Shown here one piece after another: positions 38,010 through 46,134 of a stretch of DNA of 64,000 bases. The translations under genes and the position numbers were made by a program. The stretch comes from Stenotrophomonas sp. ZAC14D1_NAIMI4_1 (GTDB lineage: Bacteria > Pseudomonadota > Gammaproteobacteria > Xanthomonadales > Xanthomonadaceae): NCBI RefSeq assembly GCF_003086775.1, contig NZ_CP026001.1, positions 1,576,407-1,640,406 on the forward strand, given 5' to 3'. How positions within the stretch are numbered: the first letter of the stretch is position 1; each line of letters starts with the position of its first letter. The notes below the pieces were generated by a model. The model worked only from the letters and a program-made list of their open reading frames with translations. It was not told the DNA's origin and made no database searches.

Positions 38010-39296
38010 TCAGAACCTGAACACCACCGTCGCCGCATGCAGCAGCAGCCCGATCAACCCACCCACCAGCGTGCCGTTGAACCGGATGAACTGCAGGTCA
38101 CGCCCCACGCTCAGCTCCAGCTGCTCCACCAGGTGCCGCTCGTCCCAGCCCTTCACCGTCTGCGCGATATGCGTGGTCACGCCCTCGCGCAGGCGCTCGG
38201 TCAGTCGTTGCGCGCCCTCCAGAAGATGCTGGTTGAGGGCATCGCGCAGCGCCGGATCGGCCTGCAGCGTCGCACCCAGCGACGCCAGGCTGCGCTGCAG
38301 GTGGCCGACCAGCGCCGAATCCTCGCGCTGCAGGTCAGCGCGCAGGCTGGCATGGATGCGCGCCCACAGCCCCTGCACGTACTCCTGCAGGGCCGGGTGG
38401 TCGATCATTTCCTGCTTCAGCTGCTCGATGCGTTCGGCCAGCGCCGGGTCTTCGCGCAGGCGCTGCACGTAGTTGCCCAACCAGGTCTCGTAATCCTGCC
38501 GCAACGGATGCTGCGGTTCGGCCAGCACCTGCTGCAGTTCCTCCAGCACCGCCCGCGCCAGCCGCGCGGCCAGGCTGTCACCGATCTCGTCGATCGGCTT
38601 CACCCAGTTCACCGTGCTCGACAGCGTCGGCCACTCGCGCTGGATGTAGCGCACGATCAACTGCGAGGCGCGCTCCTTCACTTCCGGCTGCTCGAGCCAG
38701 CGGCCCAGCCGCTGCAGGCCCTCGTCCAGCACGCGCTGGTGGCGGCCATCGGCGGTCAGCAGGGCCAGCAGTTCGCCGGCGGTGGACGCTGCATTCCACT
38801 GCCGCAACTGCTGTACCACGAAACTATGCAGCTGCCGGCGCACGGCGCCTTCGTCGAAGAAATCCAATGCCTGCAACGCCCAGCCGCGTGCCATGTCGGC
38901 CAGCATGCGCGAACGCGCCGGATCGGCCAGCCAGCTGCCGAGGCGGCTGGCCGGATCGAACACCTGCAGCTTGGCCAGCAGCACGCCGGGCTCGAGGAAC
39001 TGGTCACGCACGAACACGGCCAGGCTGTCGCCGATGCGTTCCTTGCTGCGCGGGATGATCGCGGTATGCGGAATGGGCAGGCCCATCGGCCGCCGGAACA
39101 GCGCCACCACCGCGAACCAGTCGGCCAGCGCGCCGACCGCAGCGGCCTCGCAGAAGGCCGACACCCAGGCCCAGGCGCCGCGTTCGCCTTGCCAGTGGCT
39201 GACCGCAAACCCGGCCAGCATCAACACCAGCAGGCCGAGGGCAATGGCTTTCAGGCGGCGCAGCTGCGCGCGGCGCGGATCGATGGCAGACGTCAT
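38010..39296 (-). CDS. DUF445 membrane protein (YjiN-like)
   Basis: 428 residues. An N-terminal helix (LKAIALGLLVLMLAGFAVSHW), the conserved EAAAVGALADWFAVVALFRRPMGLPIPHTAIIPRSKERIG block, long amphipathic helices, and a C-terminal helix (FNGTLVGGLIGLLLHAATVVF). Family topology suggests an inner-membrane protein with a large central coiled domain; no biochemical role is known. Transcribed alone toward composite repeat copy 3. Confidence 0.88.
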   Translation of the reverse strand: MTSAIDPRRAQLRRLKAIALGLLVLMLAGFAVSHWQGERGAWAWVSAFCEAAAVGALADWFAVVALFRRPMGLPIPHTAIIPRSKERIGDSLAVFVRDQFLEPGVLLAKLQVFDPASRLGSWLADPARSRMLADMARGWALQALDFFDEGAVRRQLHSFVVQQLRQWNAASTAGELLALLTADGRHQRVLDEGLQRLGRWLEQPEVKERASQLIVRYIQREWPTLSSTVNWVKPIDEIGDSLAARLARAVLEELQQVLAEPQHPLRQDYETWLGNYVQRLREDPALAERIEQLKQEMIDHPALQEYVQGLWARIHASLRADLQREDSALVGHLQRSLASLGATLQADPALRDALNQHLLEGAQRLTERLREGVTTHIAQTVKGWDERHLVEQLELSVGRDLQFIRFNGTLVGGLIGLLLHAATVVFRF

Positions 39297-39330
39297 GGGG
39301 AGAGTCTAACCGGCACCGCATGAGCGTCCG

Positions 39331-39405
39331 GTAGTGCCGGCCGCTGGCCGGCATTCCATGGGCGGTGAAGCCGTATCGGCGTTGCCGGCCAGCGGCCGGC
39401 ACTAC
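39331..39405. repeat. Inverted pair of SMAG palindromes
   Basis: Plus element 39331-39355 and minus element 39383-39405 with the GTGCCGGCC/GGCCGGCA stem, between the DUF445 and ParB-like genes (both minus strand). Confidence 0.85.
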
Positions 39406-39408
39406 CGG

Positions 39409-40287
39409 TTACTGGGTTTCGAGCTGCCTGCGCAGCGCGGCCAGCTGCGCGCGCAGGGTGTCATTCTCGCGGGTCAGGGCCACCACGCGGCGACGCAGCG
39501 CCGGGGCGTCCTCGCCCAGCTGCTCCAGTGCGGACAGCACCTCGGCATCGCGGCTGGCGACCTCATCCTCGCTCGGCTCCTCGAAATCCATCTCGGCAGC
39601 TTCAGGCTTGGGTGCGCGCGGCTTGCGCTTGGAATCGCGCACGCGCTTGGCGGCCTGCTTCAGTTCATCCTTGCCACCGGCGGCAGCCGCACGCTGCTCT
39701 TCTTCCGGCAGGTCGGCCACGGCGGCGGCGGCGCTGATCGAGATCACGCCGGCCTTCACCGCTTCCACCACCTCGGCCGCGGCCTGGGCGTGGATACGCT
39801 CGATCATGCCCACCTGGCTGGTGCTCAGCTTGGCTTCGCGGGCCAGTTCGGCGCGGCTGACCTTCGGTGCCGGTTCCCACGGCGGGCTGTCTTCGCCCGC
39901 GTCGTCGGCCGGATCGGCGGTACCGTCGCTCTCACGCTGCAGCTGCGCCTGTTCCACCTGCTTGCGCGCAGACAGGATGTCGCGCTTGCGCAGGGCCAGC
40001 ACGCCGCGCTGGAAGTCGGAGACGCTGCGGCGGCCCAGGTGCTGCTCGATCATCCACAGGTGCACGTCTTCCATGCTCTGGAAGCGGGTGTTCTGCACGG
40101 TGTTGAAGGGCAGGCCGTGCTTCTGGCAGATGCCGAAGCGGTTGTGGCCGTCCACCAGCACATCGCCCCACAGCACCAGCGCATCGCGGCAGCCCTCGGC
40201 CAGGATGCTGCGCTCCAGCGCGTCGTGTTCGTCCGCGGTCAGCGGGTCGATGTAGGCCTTCAGTTCTTCTTTGACGACGATGTCCAT
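39409..40287 (-). CDS. ParB/Srx-like nuclease-fold DNA-binding protein
   Basis: 292 residues. The N-terminal ParB-like domain (DPLTADEHDALERSILAEGCRDALVLWGDVLVDGHNRFGIC) is followed by a KorB/ParB-type helix-turn-helix region (VSRAELAREAKLSTSQVGMIERI), an Ala-rich segment, and a C-terminal leucine zipper (LTRENDTLRAQLAALRRQL). No ParA partner gene is adjacent, so this is an orphan, more likely a transcriptional or nucleoid factor than the chromosome-partition ParB. A GTG at 40293 is an alternative start. Confidence 0.8.
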   Translation of the reverse strand: MDIVVKEELKAYIDPLTADEHDALERSILAEGCRDALVLWGDVLVDGHNRFGICQKHGLPFNTVQNTRFQSMEDVHLWMIEQHLGRRSVSDFQRGVLALRKRDILSARKQVEQAQLQRESDGTADPADDAGEDSPPWEPAPKVSRAELAREAKLSTSQVGMIERIHAQAAAEVVEAVKAGVISISAAAAVADLPEEEQRAAAAGGKDELKQAAKRVRDSKRKPRAPKPEAAEMDFEEPSEDEVASRDAEVLSALEQLGEDAPALRRRVVALTRENDTLRAQLAALRRQLETQ

Positions 40288-40350
40288 GGGCACGGCAACA
40301 GTCAGGAGCGGAACCGACCATTGTACCCGCTCGCCGCTGCCGGCCCGGCC

Positions 40351-41703
40351 TCAGGCGGTGGCCCGGATCATCTCGCCCAGGGTGCCGGTGATCTGGTCGA
40401 TCTGTGCCTTGTCCACGATCAGCGGCGGCGACAGGGCAATGATGTCACCGGTGCAGCGCACCAGCAGCCGCCCGTCGTGGAAGCAGCGCCGGTACACCTC
40501 GTAGCCACGGGCACCGGCGGCATCCCTGCGCGGCGCCAGCTCGACCGCGCCGACCAGGCCGAAGTTGCGGATGTCCACCACGTTGGAAAGCCCCTGCAGG
40601 GCATGCAGGCGCTCCTGCCAGTACTCGCCCAGCTCGATGGCGCGCTCGAACAAGCGTTCTTCGGCGTGGATGTCCAGGGTGGCCAGGGCCGCCGCGCAGG
40701 CCAGCGGGTGGCCGGAATAGGTATAGCCATGGAACAGCTCGATGGCCTGCGCCGGGCCCTGCATGAAGCTGGCATGCACGGCATCACCCACCAGCACCCC
40801 GCCCAGCGGCACGGCGCCGTTGCTGACGCCCTTGGCGAAGGTCAGCAGGTCCGGGGTGACCCCGAAGCGCTGTGCGGCGAAGGGCATGCCCACCCGGCCG
40901 AAGCCGGTGATGACCTCGTCGAACACCAGCAGGATGCCGTGCTGGTCGCAGATCTCGCGCAGCCGCTGCAGGTAGCCGGGAGCGGGCAGGATCACCCCGG
41001 CCGAGCCGGCCACCGGCTCGACGAACACGGCGGCAATGGTCGACGCATCGTGCAGGGCGATCAGCCGCTCGAGGTCGTCGGCCAGCTCGGCGCCGTGGCG
41101 CGGCAGGCCCTTGCTGAACGCGTTGCGCTCCAGGTCCAGGGTGTGGCGCAGGAAGTCCACGCCGCCCAGCTGCAGGCCGAACTGCCTGCGGTTGTTGGGC
41201 AACCCGCCCAGCGCCATGCCGCCGAAACCCACCCCGTGGTAGGCCTTCTCGCGGCTGATGAAGCGGGTCCGCTGGCCCTCGCCACGCAGGCGATGGTGGG
41301 CCAGCACGATCTTCATCGCGGTATCCACCGCCTCCGAGCCGGAGCTGGTGAAAAACACATGGTTGAGCCCGGCCGGGGCCAGTGCGGCCAGCCGCTGGGC
41401 CAGGGCAAAAGCCGGTGGTGAGCCCATCTGGAAGGCAGGCGAATAATCCAGGGTGGCCGCCTGTTCGGCGATGGCCTGGACGATGCGCGGGCGCGCGTGG
41501 CCGGCGTTGCAGCACCACAGGCCGGCGGCGCCGTCGAGGATGCTGCGCCCGTCGATGTCCTCGTAGTGCATGCCCTCGGCGCGCACCAGCATGCGGGGGG
41601 CGCCCTTGTACTGGCGGTTGGCGGTGAACGGCATCCAGTACGCGTCCAGTGAATCGGGACGCTGGGTGGCCAGCGCATGCGGGTCGATCGCGGGGTTCTT
41701 CAT
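40351..41703 (-). CDS. Class-III PLP aminotransferase, omega-amino acid type
   Basis: 450 residues. The PLP lysine is in LLTFAKGVSNGAVPLGG, the phosphate-binding region is SSGSEAVDTAMKI, and cofactor Asp is in VFDEVITGFGR. Closest to beta-alanine/putrescine-pyruvate aminotransferases (SpuC-like). In this polyamine region it is the best local candidate for transaminating GABA or putrescine, since no other GABA aminotransferase is visible. Divergent from the PuuC-type dehydrogenase with 128 bp between the starts. Substrate is inferred from context. Confidence 0.87.
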   Translation of the reverse strand: MKNPAIDPHALATQRPDSLDAYWMPFTANRQYKGAPRMLVRAEGMHYEDIDGRSILDGAAGLWCCNAGHARPRIVQAIAEQAATLDYSPAFQMGSPPAFALAQRLAALAPAGLNHVFFTSSGSEAVDTAMKIVLAHHRLRGEGQRTRFISREKAYHGVGFGGMALGGLPNNRRQFGLQLGGVDFLRHTLDLERNAFSKGLPRHGAELADDLERLIALHDASTIAAVFVEPVAGSAGVILPAPGYLQRLREICDQHGILLVFDEVITGFGRVGMPFAAQRFGVTPDLLTFAKGVSNGAVPLGGVLVGDAVHASFMQGPAQAIELFHGYTYSGHPLACAAALATLDIHAEERLFERAIELGEYWQERLHALQGLSNVVDIRNFGLVGAVELAPRRDAAGARGYEVYRRCFHDGRLLVRCTGDIIALSPPLIVDKAQIDQITGTLGEMIRATA

Positions 41704-41831
41704 GCCGCCTCCGTCGGTTCCGATGCAGCGACTGTAGCGCAGCCGCGTCATCGCGGTGACAGTGCCGCAGGAGGACGGCCGCATCACGGCCGCGGCGGTA
41801 TAAACGGGGCAATTGCTGCCTGGAGCCGGAC

Positions 41832-43328
41832 ATGGCTGACTTCCCCGACCGCACCCACTGGCAGGCGCTGGCTGGCCAGCTGGCCATTCCCACGCAGGCC
41901 TTCATCGATGGCCGCTACGTGGACGCGGCCAGCGGCGCCCGTTTCGACTGCATCAGTCCCATTGATGGCCGCGTGCTCGGCCAGGTGGCCGACTGCGATG
42001 CGCAGGACGTGGAGCGCGCGGTGGCAGGGGCGCGTCGTGCCTTCGATGCCGGCCACTGGTCGCAGGCCAGCCCGGCGCAGCGCAAGCGCGTGCTGCTGGC
42101 ACTGGCCGCGCTGGTGGAACACCATGCCGATGAACTGGCCCTGCTGGAAACCCTGGACATGGGCAAGCCGGTGCGCGATGCGCGGCGCGTCGACCTGCCC
42201 GGCGTGGTGCGTTGCCTGCGCTGGACCGCCGAGGCAGTGGACAAGCTGTATGGCGATATCGCGCCGACCGGCCCGCACGAACTGGGCCTGGTCAGTCGCG
42301 AGCCGGCTGGCGTGGTGGCGGCCATCGTGCCGTGGAATTTCCCGCTGCTGATGGCCTGCTGGAAGATTGCGCCGGCGCTGGCGATGGGCAATTCGGTGGT
42401 GCTCAAGCCGTCGGAGCGCTCACCGCTGAGCGCGCTGCGGCTGGCGGCACTGGCCGCCGAAGCCGGATTGCCCGACGGCGTGCTCAACGTGCTGCCCGGG
42501 CAGGGCATGTATGTGGGCGAACCGCTGGCGTTGCACATGGACGTGGACGTGCTGGCCTTCACCGGCTCCACCGCCACCGGCGCCAGGCTGCTGCAGTACG
42601 CCGGCCGTTCCAACCTGAAGCGGGTGTGGCTCGAGTGCGGCGGCAAGAGCCCGCACCTGGTGTTCGCCGATGCGCCGGATCTGGATGCGGCAGCCAAGGG
42701 CGTGGCGCAGGGCATCTTCTTCAACCAGGGCGAGGTCTGCACGGCCGGTTCGCGGCTGCTGGTGGAGCGTTCGATCCGTGACGATTTCGTACACCAGGTG
42801 GTGGCCTATGGCCGGCGCATGCAACCGCGCCATCCGCTGGACGCCGATGCGCCGATGGGGGCGCTGGTCGATGCCGCGCACATGGACAAGGTGTTGGCCG
42901 ATATTGCCCGCGCCGAAGGCGACGGCGCACGCCTGCTGCTGGGCGGGCAGCGCGCCGAGGTGGAAGCGGGTGGCTGCTATGTGCAGCCCACCGTGTTCGA
43001 CCAGGTGCGGCCGGAGCAGGCGCTGGCCCGCGAAGAAGTGTTCGGACCGGTGCTGGCGGTGCTTGGCTTTGACAGCGAAGCCGAGGCGGTGCGGTTGGCC
43101 AACGACAGCCGATACGGGCTGGCGGCCGGCCTGTGGACGCGCGACCTGGGCCGCGCGCACCGCGTATCGCGGCAGCTGCGCGCGGGCAGCGTGTGGGTGA
43201 ACGGCTGGGATGGCGGTGACATGACCGCGCCGTTTGGTGGCTACAAGCAGTCGGGCAATGGTCGCGACAAATCGCTGCACGCGTTCGACAAGTACAGCGA
43301 GATCAAGGCGACCTGGATCCAGTTGTAG
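41832..43328 (+). CDS. puuC: Gamma-glutamyl-gamma-aminobutyraldehyde dehydrogenase
   Basis: 498 residues, close to the 495 of E. coli PuuC. The aldehyde dehydrogenase fold has catalytic Glu about 268 (VWLECGGKSPHLV) and nucleophile Cys about 303 (NQGEVCTAGSRL), plus NAD-binding VPWNFPLLM and FTGSTATGA. Expected to oxidise gamma-glutamyl-gamma-aminobutyraldehyde in the Puu pathway; it may accept other omega-aminoaldehydes. The stop codon TAG lies inside a GTAG that begins a SMAG-like palindrome. Confidence 0.88.
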   Translation: MADFPDRTHWQALAGQLAIPTQAFIDGRYVDAASGARFDCISPIDGRVLGQVADCDAQDVERAVAGARRAFDAGHWSQASPAQRKRVLLALAALVEHHADELALLETLDMGKPVRDARRVDLPGVVRCLRWTAEAVDKLYGDIAPTGPHELGLVSREPAGVVAAIVPWNFPLLMACWKIAPALAMGNSVVLKPSERSPLSALRLAALAAEAGLPDGVLNVLPGQGMYVGEPLALHMDVDVLAFTGSTATGARLLQYAGRSNLKRVWLECGGKSPHLVFADAPDLDAAAKGVAQGIFFNQGEVCTAGSRLLVERSIRDDFVHQVVAYGRRMQPRHPLDADAPMGALVDAAHMDKVLADIARAEGDGARLLLGGQRAEVEAGGCYVQPTVFDQVRPEQALAREEVFGPVLAVLGFDSEAEAVRLANDSRYGLAAGLWTRDLGRAHRVSRQLRAGSVWVNGWDGGDMTAPFGGYKQSGNGRDKSLHAFDKYSEIKATWIQL

Positions 43329-43351
43329 CGTCGCGCCGCCGGGCATGGCCC
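43325..43351 (+). repeat. Degenerate SMAG-like palindrome at the puuC stop codon
   Basis: GTAG (43325-43328, containing the puuC TAG) precedes an imperfect GCCGGGC/GCCCGGC stem. Similar to SMAG but with extra bases between head and stem. Confidence 0.5.
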
Positions 43352-43368
43352 GGCGCTGCCGGCTTCCT

Positions 43369-43467
43369 GTAGAGCCGAAGGCAGCGGCAGGAGCCGCTGC
43401 CAACGTCGCCCATGGCGACGGCCCGGAGGGTGCCGGTCAGGACGACCGGCATAGCCATGCTCGGCTG
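43369..43467 (+). repeat. SMAG interrupted by nested hairpins
   Basis: The left part GTAGAGCCGA (43369-43378) and the right part GCCATGCTCGGCTG (43454-43467) are the two halves of a normal SMAG, yet 75 bases separate them. The insert is three consecutive perfect hairpins: GGCAGCGGC/GCCGCTGCC (43380-43401), GTCGCC/GGCGAC (43405-43419) and GCCGGTC/GACCGGC (43432-43450). An intact SMAG of the same type lies just downstream (43482-43505). Confidence 0.75.
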
Positions 43468-43481
43468 CCGTTCGATCTTCT

Positions 43482-43542
43482 GTAGAGCCGAGCCATGCTC
43501 GGCTGCGCTGCTCGAAAGGCAGTCGAGCAAGCTCGACTCTAC
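43482..43542. repeat. SMAG pair; the second supplies a stop codon
   Basis: Plus element 43482-43505 (AGCCGAG/CTCGGCT) and minus element 43522-43542 (GTCGAGC/GCTCGAC). The minus element's GTAG contains the TAG stop (43539-43541) of the minus-strand gene that follows. Confidence 0.85.
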
Positions 43543-44177
43543 GGGCACCGCGCGCTCACCACCAGCACCGCATCACGCAGCGCCTGCCGGTCCATCTCCT
43601 CCACCGCACCCTGGAAATAGTCCATGTCCTGCTTCCCCAGCTGGCAAGGGTCGACGATATACCCCGGCGGCCACAGGCCCAGCAGCTGTGCCACGCCGTG
43701 CACGATCTGCTCGGGCGTCATCGTCCTGCGGATGCGGAAGTAGTTCCGTCGCGGCGCAAAGGCCGGGTGCACCTCGCGGCGGCCGGTCAGGCGTGGCGCC
43801 ACGCCCGCCGCCGTGATGCCATCACCGCCATCGATGCTGCCGGCCGGCAGGCCCAGCAGGAGAGGTGCCTGTGTCGGCGTGCTGCCGCTTTCCACATCTG
43901 CCGGCGGCAGCGGTACAGGCGCAAGCCGCCGCGCGGGGCGGGCAGGCGTCGGTGCCGCCGATACCTCGGTGGGCACGCCGCGCGGCGAGGGCGGCTGCAG
44001 CAACGCCGGCAGCCAACGCAGGCTGATCCGTTCATCATTGCCGGGCGCCGTGCCGGGATGGCTGCCCTGCCACAGCCACGCGCCCAGCAGGGCATGCAGC
44101 AGCACCACGAACAGGCAGGCCACCGTGCGCGGCAGCTGCGGTGAGTCGGACCAGCGCAACGCAACCACAGGGGCCAT
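43539..44177 (-). CDS. Hypothetical single-pass membrane protein, proline-rich
   Basis: 212 residues from ATG 44177 (44219 is an alternative). One N-terminal membrane helix (TVACLFVVLLHALLGAWLW) is followed by a Pro/Ala-rich periplasmic linker (about 55-120) and a compact C-terminal domain with two cysteines (TPEQIVHGVAQLLGLWPPGYIVDPCQLGKQ). The N-terminus recalls TonB-type energy transducers, but no TonB C-terminal domain is present. Function unknown. Its stop lies inside a SMAG. Confidence 0.65.
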   Translation of the reverse strand: MAPVVALRWSDSPQLPRTVACLFVVLLHALLGAWLWQGSHPGTAPGNDERISLRWLPALLQPPSPRGVPTEVSAAPTPARPARRLAPVPLPPADVESGSTPTQAPLLLGLPAGSIDGGDGITAAGVAPRLTGRREVHPAFAPRRNYFRIRRTMTPEQIVHGVAQLLGLWPPGYIVDPCQLGKQDMDYFQGAVEEMDRQALRDAVLVVSARCP

Positions 44178-44322
44178 CGGCAAGCATCCATGCAGGGACC
44201 GGTGGCGCAGCGTAACCATTGCACGGAAAAATTCCGTTGGCATCGGTGTCGCCTGTAACCATCGTCCCGTCCGGCCGCCCGCGCGTGGCAGAATCGGTCG
44301 ATCCACCTTCCACGCCTTGCCG

Positions 44323-45621
44323 ATGTCCTCGATCACCGCTGCTGCGCCGCCCGTGAATTCCCCCAGCCGTGTCCTGCTGGCCAGCCTCATCGGCACCACC
44401 ATCGAGTTCTTCGATTTCTACATCTACGCCACCGCGGCGGTGCTGGTGTTCCCGCACCTGTTCTTCCCGGAAAGCAGCGACAAGGCGGCCCTGCTGCAAT
44501 CGCTGGCGACGTTCGCGGTGGCCTTCATCGCGCGCCCGGTGGGCTCGGCGGTATTCGGCCACTTCGGCGACCGCATCGGCCGCAAGGCCACGCTGGTGGC
44601 GGCGCTGCTGACCATGGGCCTGTCCACCGTGGCCATCGGCCTGCTGCCCACGCATGCGCAGATCGGGCTGTGGGCGCCGGCACTGCTGGCACTGTGCCGC
44701 TTCGGGCAGGGGCTGGGCCTGGGTGGGGAATGGGGTGGGGCGGTGCTGCTGGCCACCGAGAACGCGCCGCCGGGCAAGCGCGCCTGGTACGGCATGTTCC
44801 CGCAGCTGGGCGCGCCGTTGGGCTTCCTGCTGTCGGCCGGCATCTTCCTGCTGCTGGGCCGCTGCCTGGGCCAGCAGGATTTCCTGCAGTGGGGCTGGCG
44901 CATTCCGTTCGTGGCCAGCGCACTGCTGGTCGGCCTGGGCCTGTGGGTGCGCCTGAACATCCACGAGACCCCCGATTTCCAGCAGGCGCTGGAGCGCAAG
45001 GCACCGGTGCGGTTGCCGATGTGGACGGTGCTGCGTGACCACTGGCTGCCCATGCTGCTGGGCACGCTGGGTGCGTTCGCCACCTTCGTGCTGTTCTACC
45101 TGATGACGGTGTTCAGCCTGGGCCACGGTACGGCAGTGCTGGGCTACAGCCGCGAGCAGTTCCTGCTGATGCAGATGGGCGCGATGCTGTTCTTCGCGGC
45201 GGGCATCCCGCTGTCGGCGCGCTACGGCGACCGCTGGGGCACACGCCGCACGATGGTGTTCGCCAGCCTGCTGATTCTCGGCTTCGGCGTGCTGTTCGCG
45301 CCGCTGTTCCAGGCGCACAGCCCATGGCTGGTGTTTACCTTCCTGTGCCTGGGCCTGTTCCTGATGGGCCTGACCTACGGCCCGTGCGGGACCTTCCTGG
45401 CCGAGATCTACCCGGTGGAAGTGCGCTACACCGGCGCCTCACTGTCGTTCAATCTGGCCGGCATCCTGGGCGCGGCCCCGGCGCCTTACCTGGCCACGTG
45501 GCTGGCCGAACGCTTCGGCCTGGTCGCGGTCGGCTACTACCTGTGCCTGACCGCGGTGGCCACGTTGTGCGCACTGCTGGCGCTGCAGCGGCGCGCCCAG
45601 CTCAACCAAAGACACGCTTGA
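44323..45621 (+). CDS. MFS transporter, metabolite:H+ symporter (ProP/ShiA-like)
   Basis: 432 residues, twelve predicted helices. Signature loop [14 protein letters not shown] between helices 2 and 3, and a second copy [14 protein letters not shown] after helix 8; [17 protein letters not shown] and [21 protein letters not shown] are typical of metabolite:proton symporters carrying organic acids or betaines. Substrate not predictable. The last 20 bp overlap the 3' end of the convergent bacteriohemerythrin gene. Confidence 0.88.
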   Translation: MSSITAAAPPVNSPSRVLLASLIGTTIEFFDFYIYATAAVLVFPHLFFPESSDKAALLQSLATFAVAFIARPVGSAVFGHFGDRIGRKATLVAALLTMGLSTVAIGLLPTHAQIGLWAPALLALCRFGQGLGLGGEWGGAVLLATENAPPGKRAWYGMFPQLGAPLGFLLSAGIFLLLGRCLGQQDFLQWGWRIPFVASALLVGLGLWVRLNIHETPDFQQALERKAPVRLPMWTVLRDHWLPMLLGTLGAFATFVLFYLMTVFSLGHGTAVLGYSREQFLLMQMGAMLFFAAGIPLSARYGDRWGTRRTMVFASLLILGFGVLFAPLFQAHSPWLVFTFLCLGLFLMGLTYGPCGTFLAEIYPVEVRYTGASLSFNLAGILGAAPAPYLATWLAERFGLVAVGYYLCLTAVATLCALLALQRRAQLNQRHA

Positions 45622-46063
45622 GCGTACGGCCCAGCCAGCCGCCGCTCTGGTGCTCGCGTGCGAACTGGTTCAGGTGCGCCTTGACCTGCTCGGCGTAGGC
45701 CTGGTCATCGCCGCGGATATGGTTGAACAGCCAGCGCGAGAGCATCGTCCGCAGCTCGTCGGTGATGTCCTCGCCGGCCTTGAAGCGCAGCCGGTACTCG
45801 GCCACGCGCTTGATGAAGATTTCATGCACGCGCTTGTGCGCGGCACAGAACGGGTAGCCCGCTTCCTCCATCAACTCTTCCTCGAACGCGAAGTGGGACA
45901 TGGTGTAGTCCACCACTTCGTCGATCACCTCGGCCACCACCGCCGTCTGCAGCCCGGCCTGCGCCACGTGCAGATGGTTGAGCATCTCCACGATGCGCCG
46001 ATGTTGCTGATCGATCACATCGATGCCGATGTTCAGATCGTCCTGCCATACCAGTAGTGCCAT
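45602..46063 (-). CDS. Bacteriohemerythrin
   Basis: 153 residues, four-helix bundle. All diiron ligands expected of hemerythrin are present: His21 (DQQH), His57 and Glu61 (SHFAFEEE), His76 and His80 (AHKRVH), His115 and Asp120 (FNHIRGDD). Binds O2 (and possibly NO) reversibly in the cytoplasm for storage, delivery or sensing. It is followed in the same direction by the REC-REC-GGDEF gene upstream of it (72 bp), hinting at an oxygen-linked signalling pair (inference). Confidence 0.93.
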   Translation of the reverse strand: MALLVWQDDLNIGIDVIDQQHRRIVEMLNHLHVAQAGLQTAVVAEVIDEVVDYTMSHFAFEEELMEEAGYPFCAAHKRVHEIFIKRVAEYRLRFKAGEDITDELRTMLSRWLFNHIRGDDQAYAEQVKAHLNQFAREHQSGGWLGRTLKRVFG

Positions 46064-46134
46064 CCCCGGCTCCCCTTCATTTTCATGTCGGGGCCGACTG
46101 TAGGGCGGCCGCGCTCAGGCGGCGTTGATCTGGA

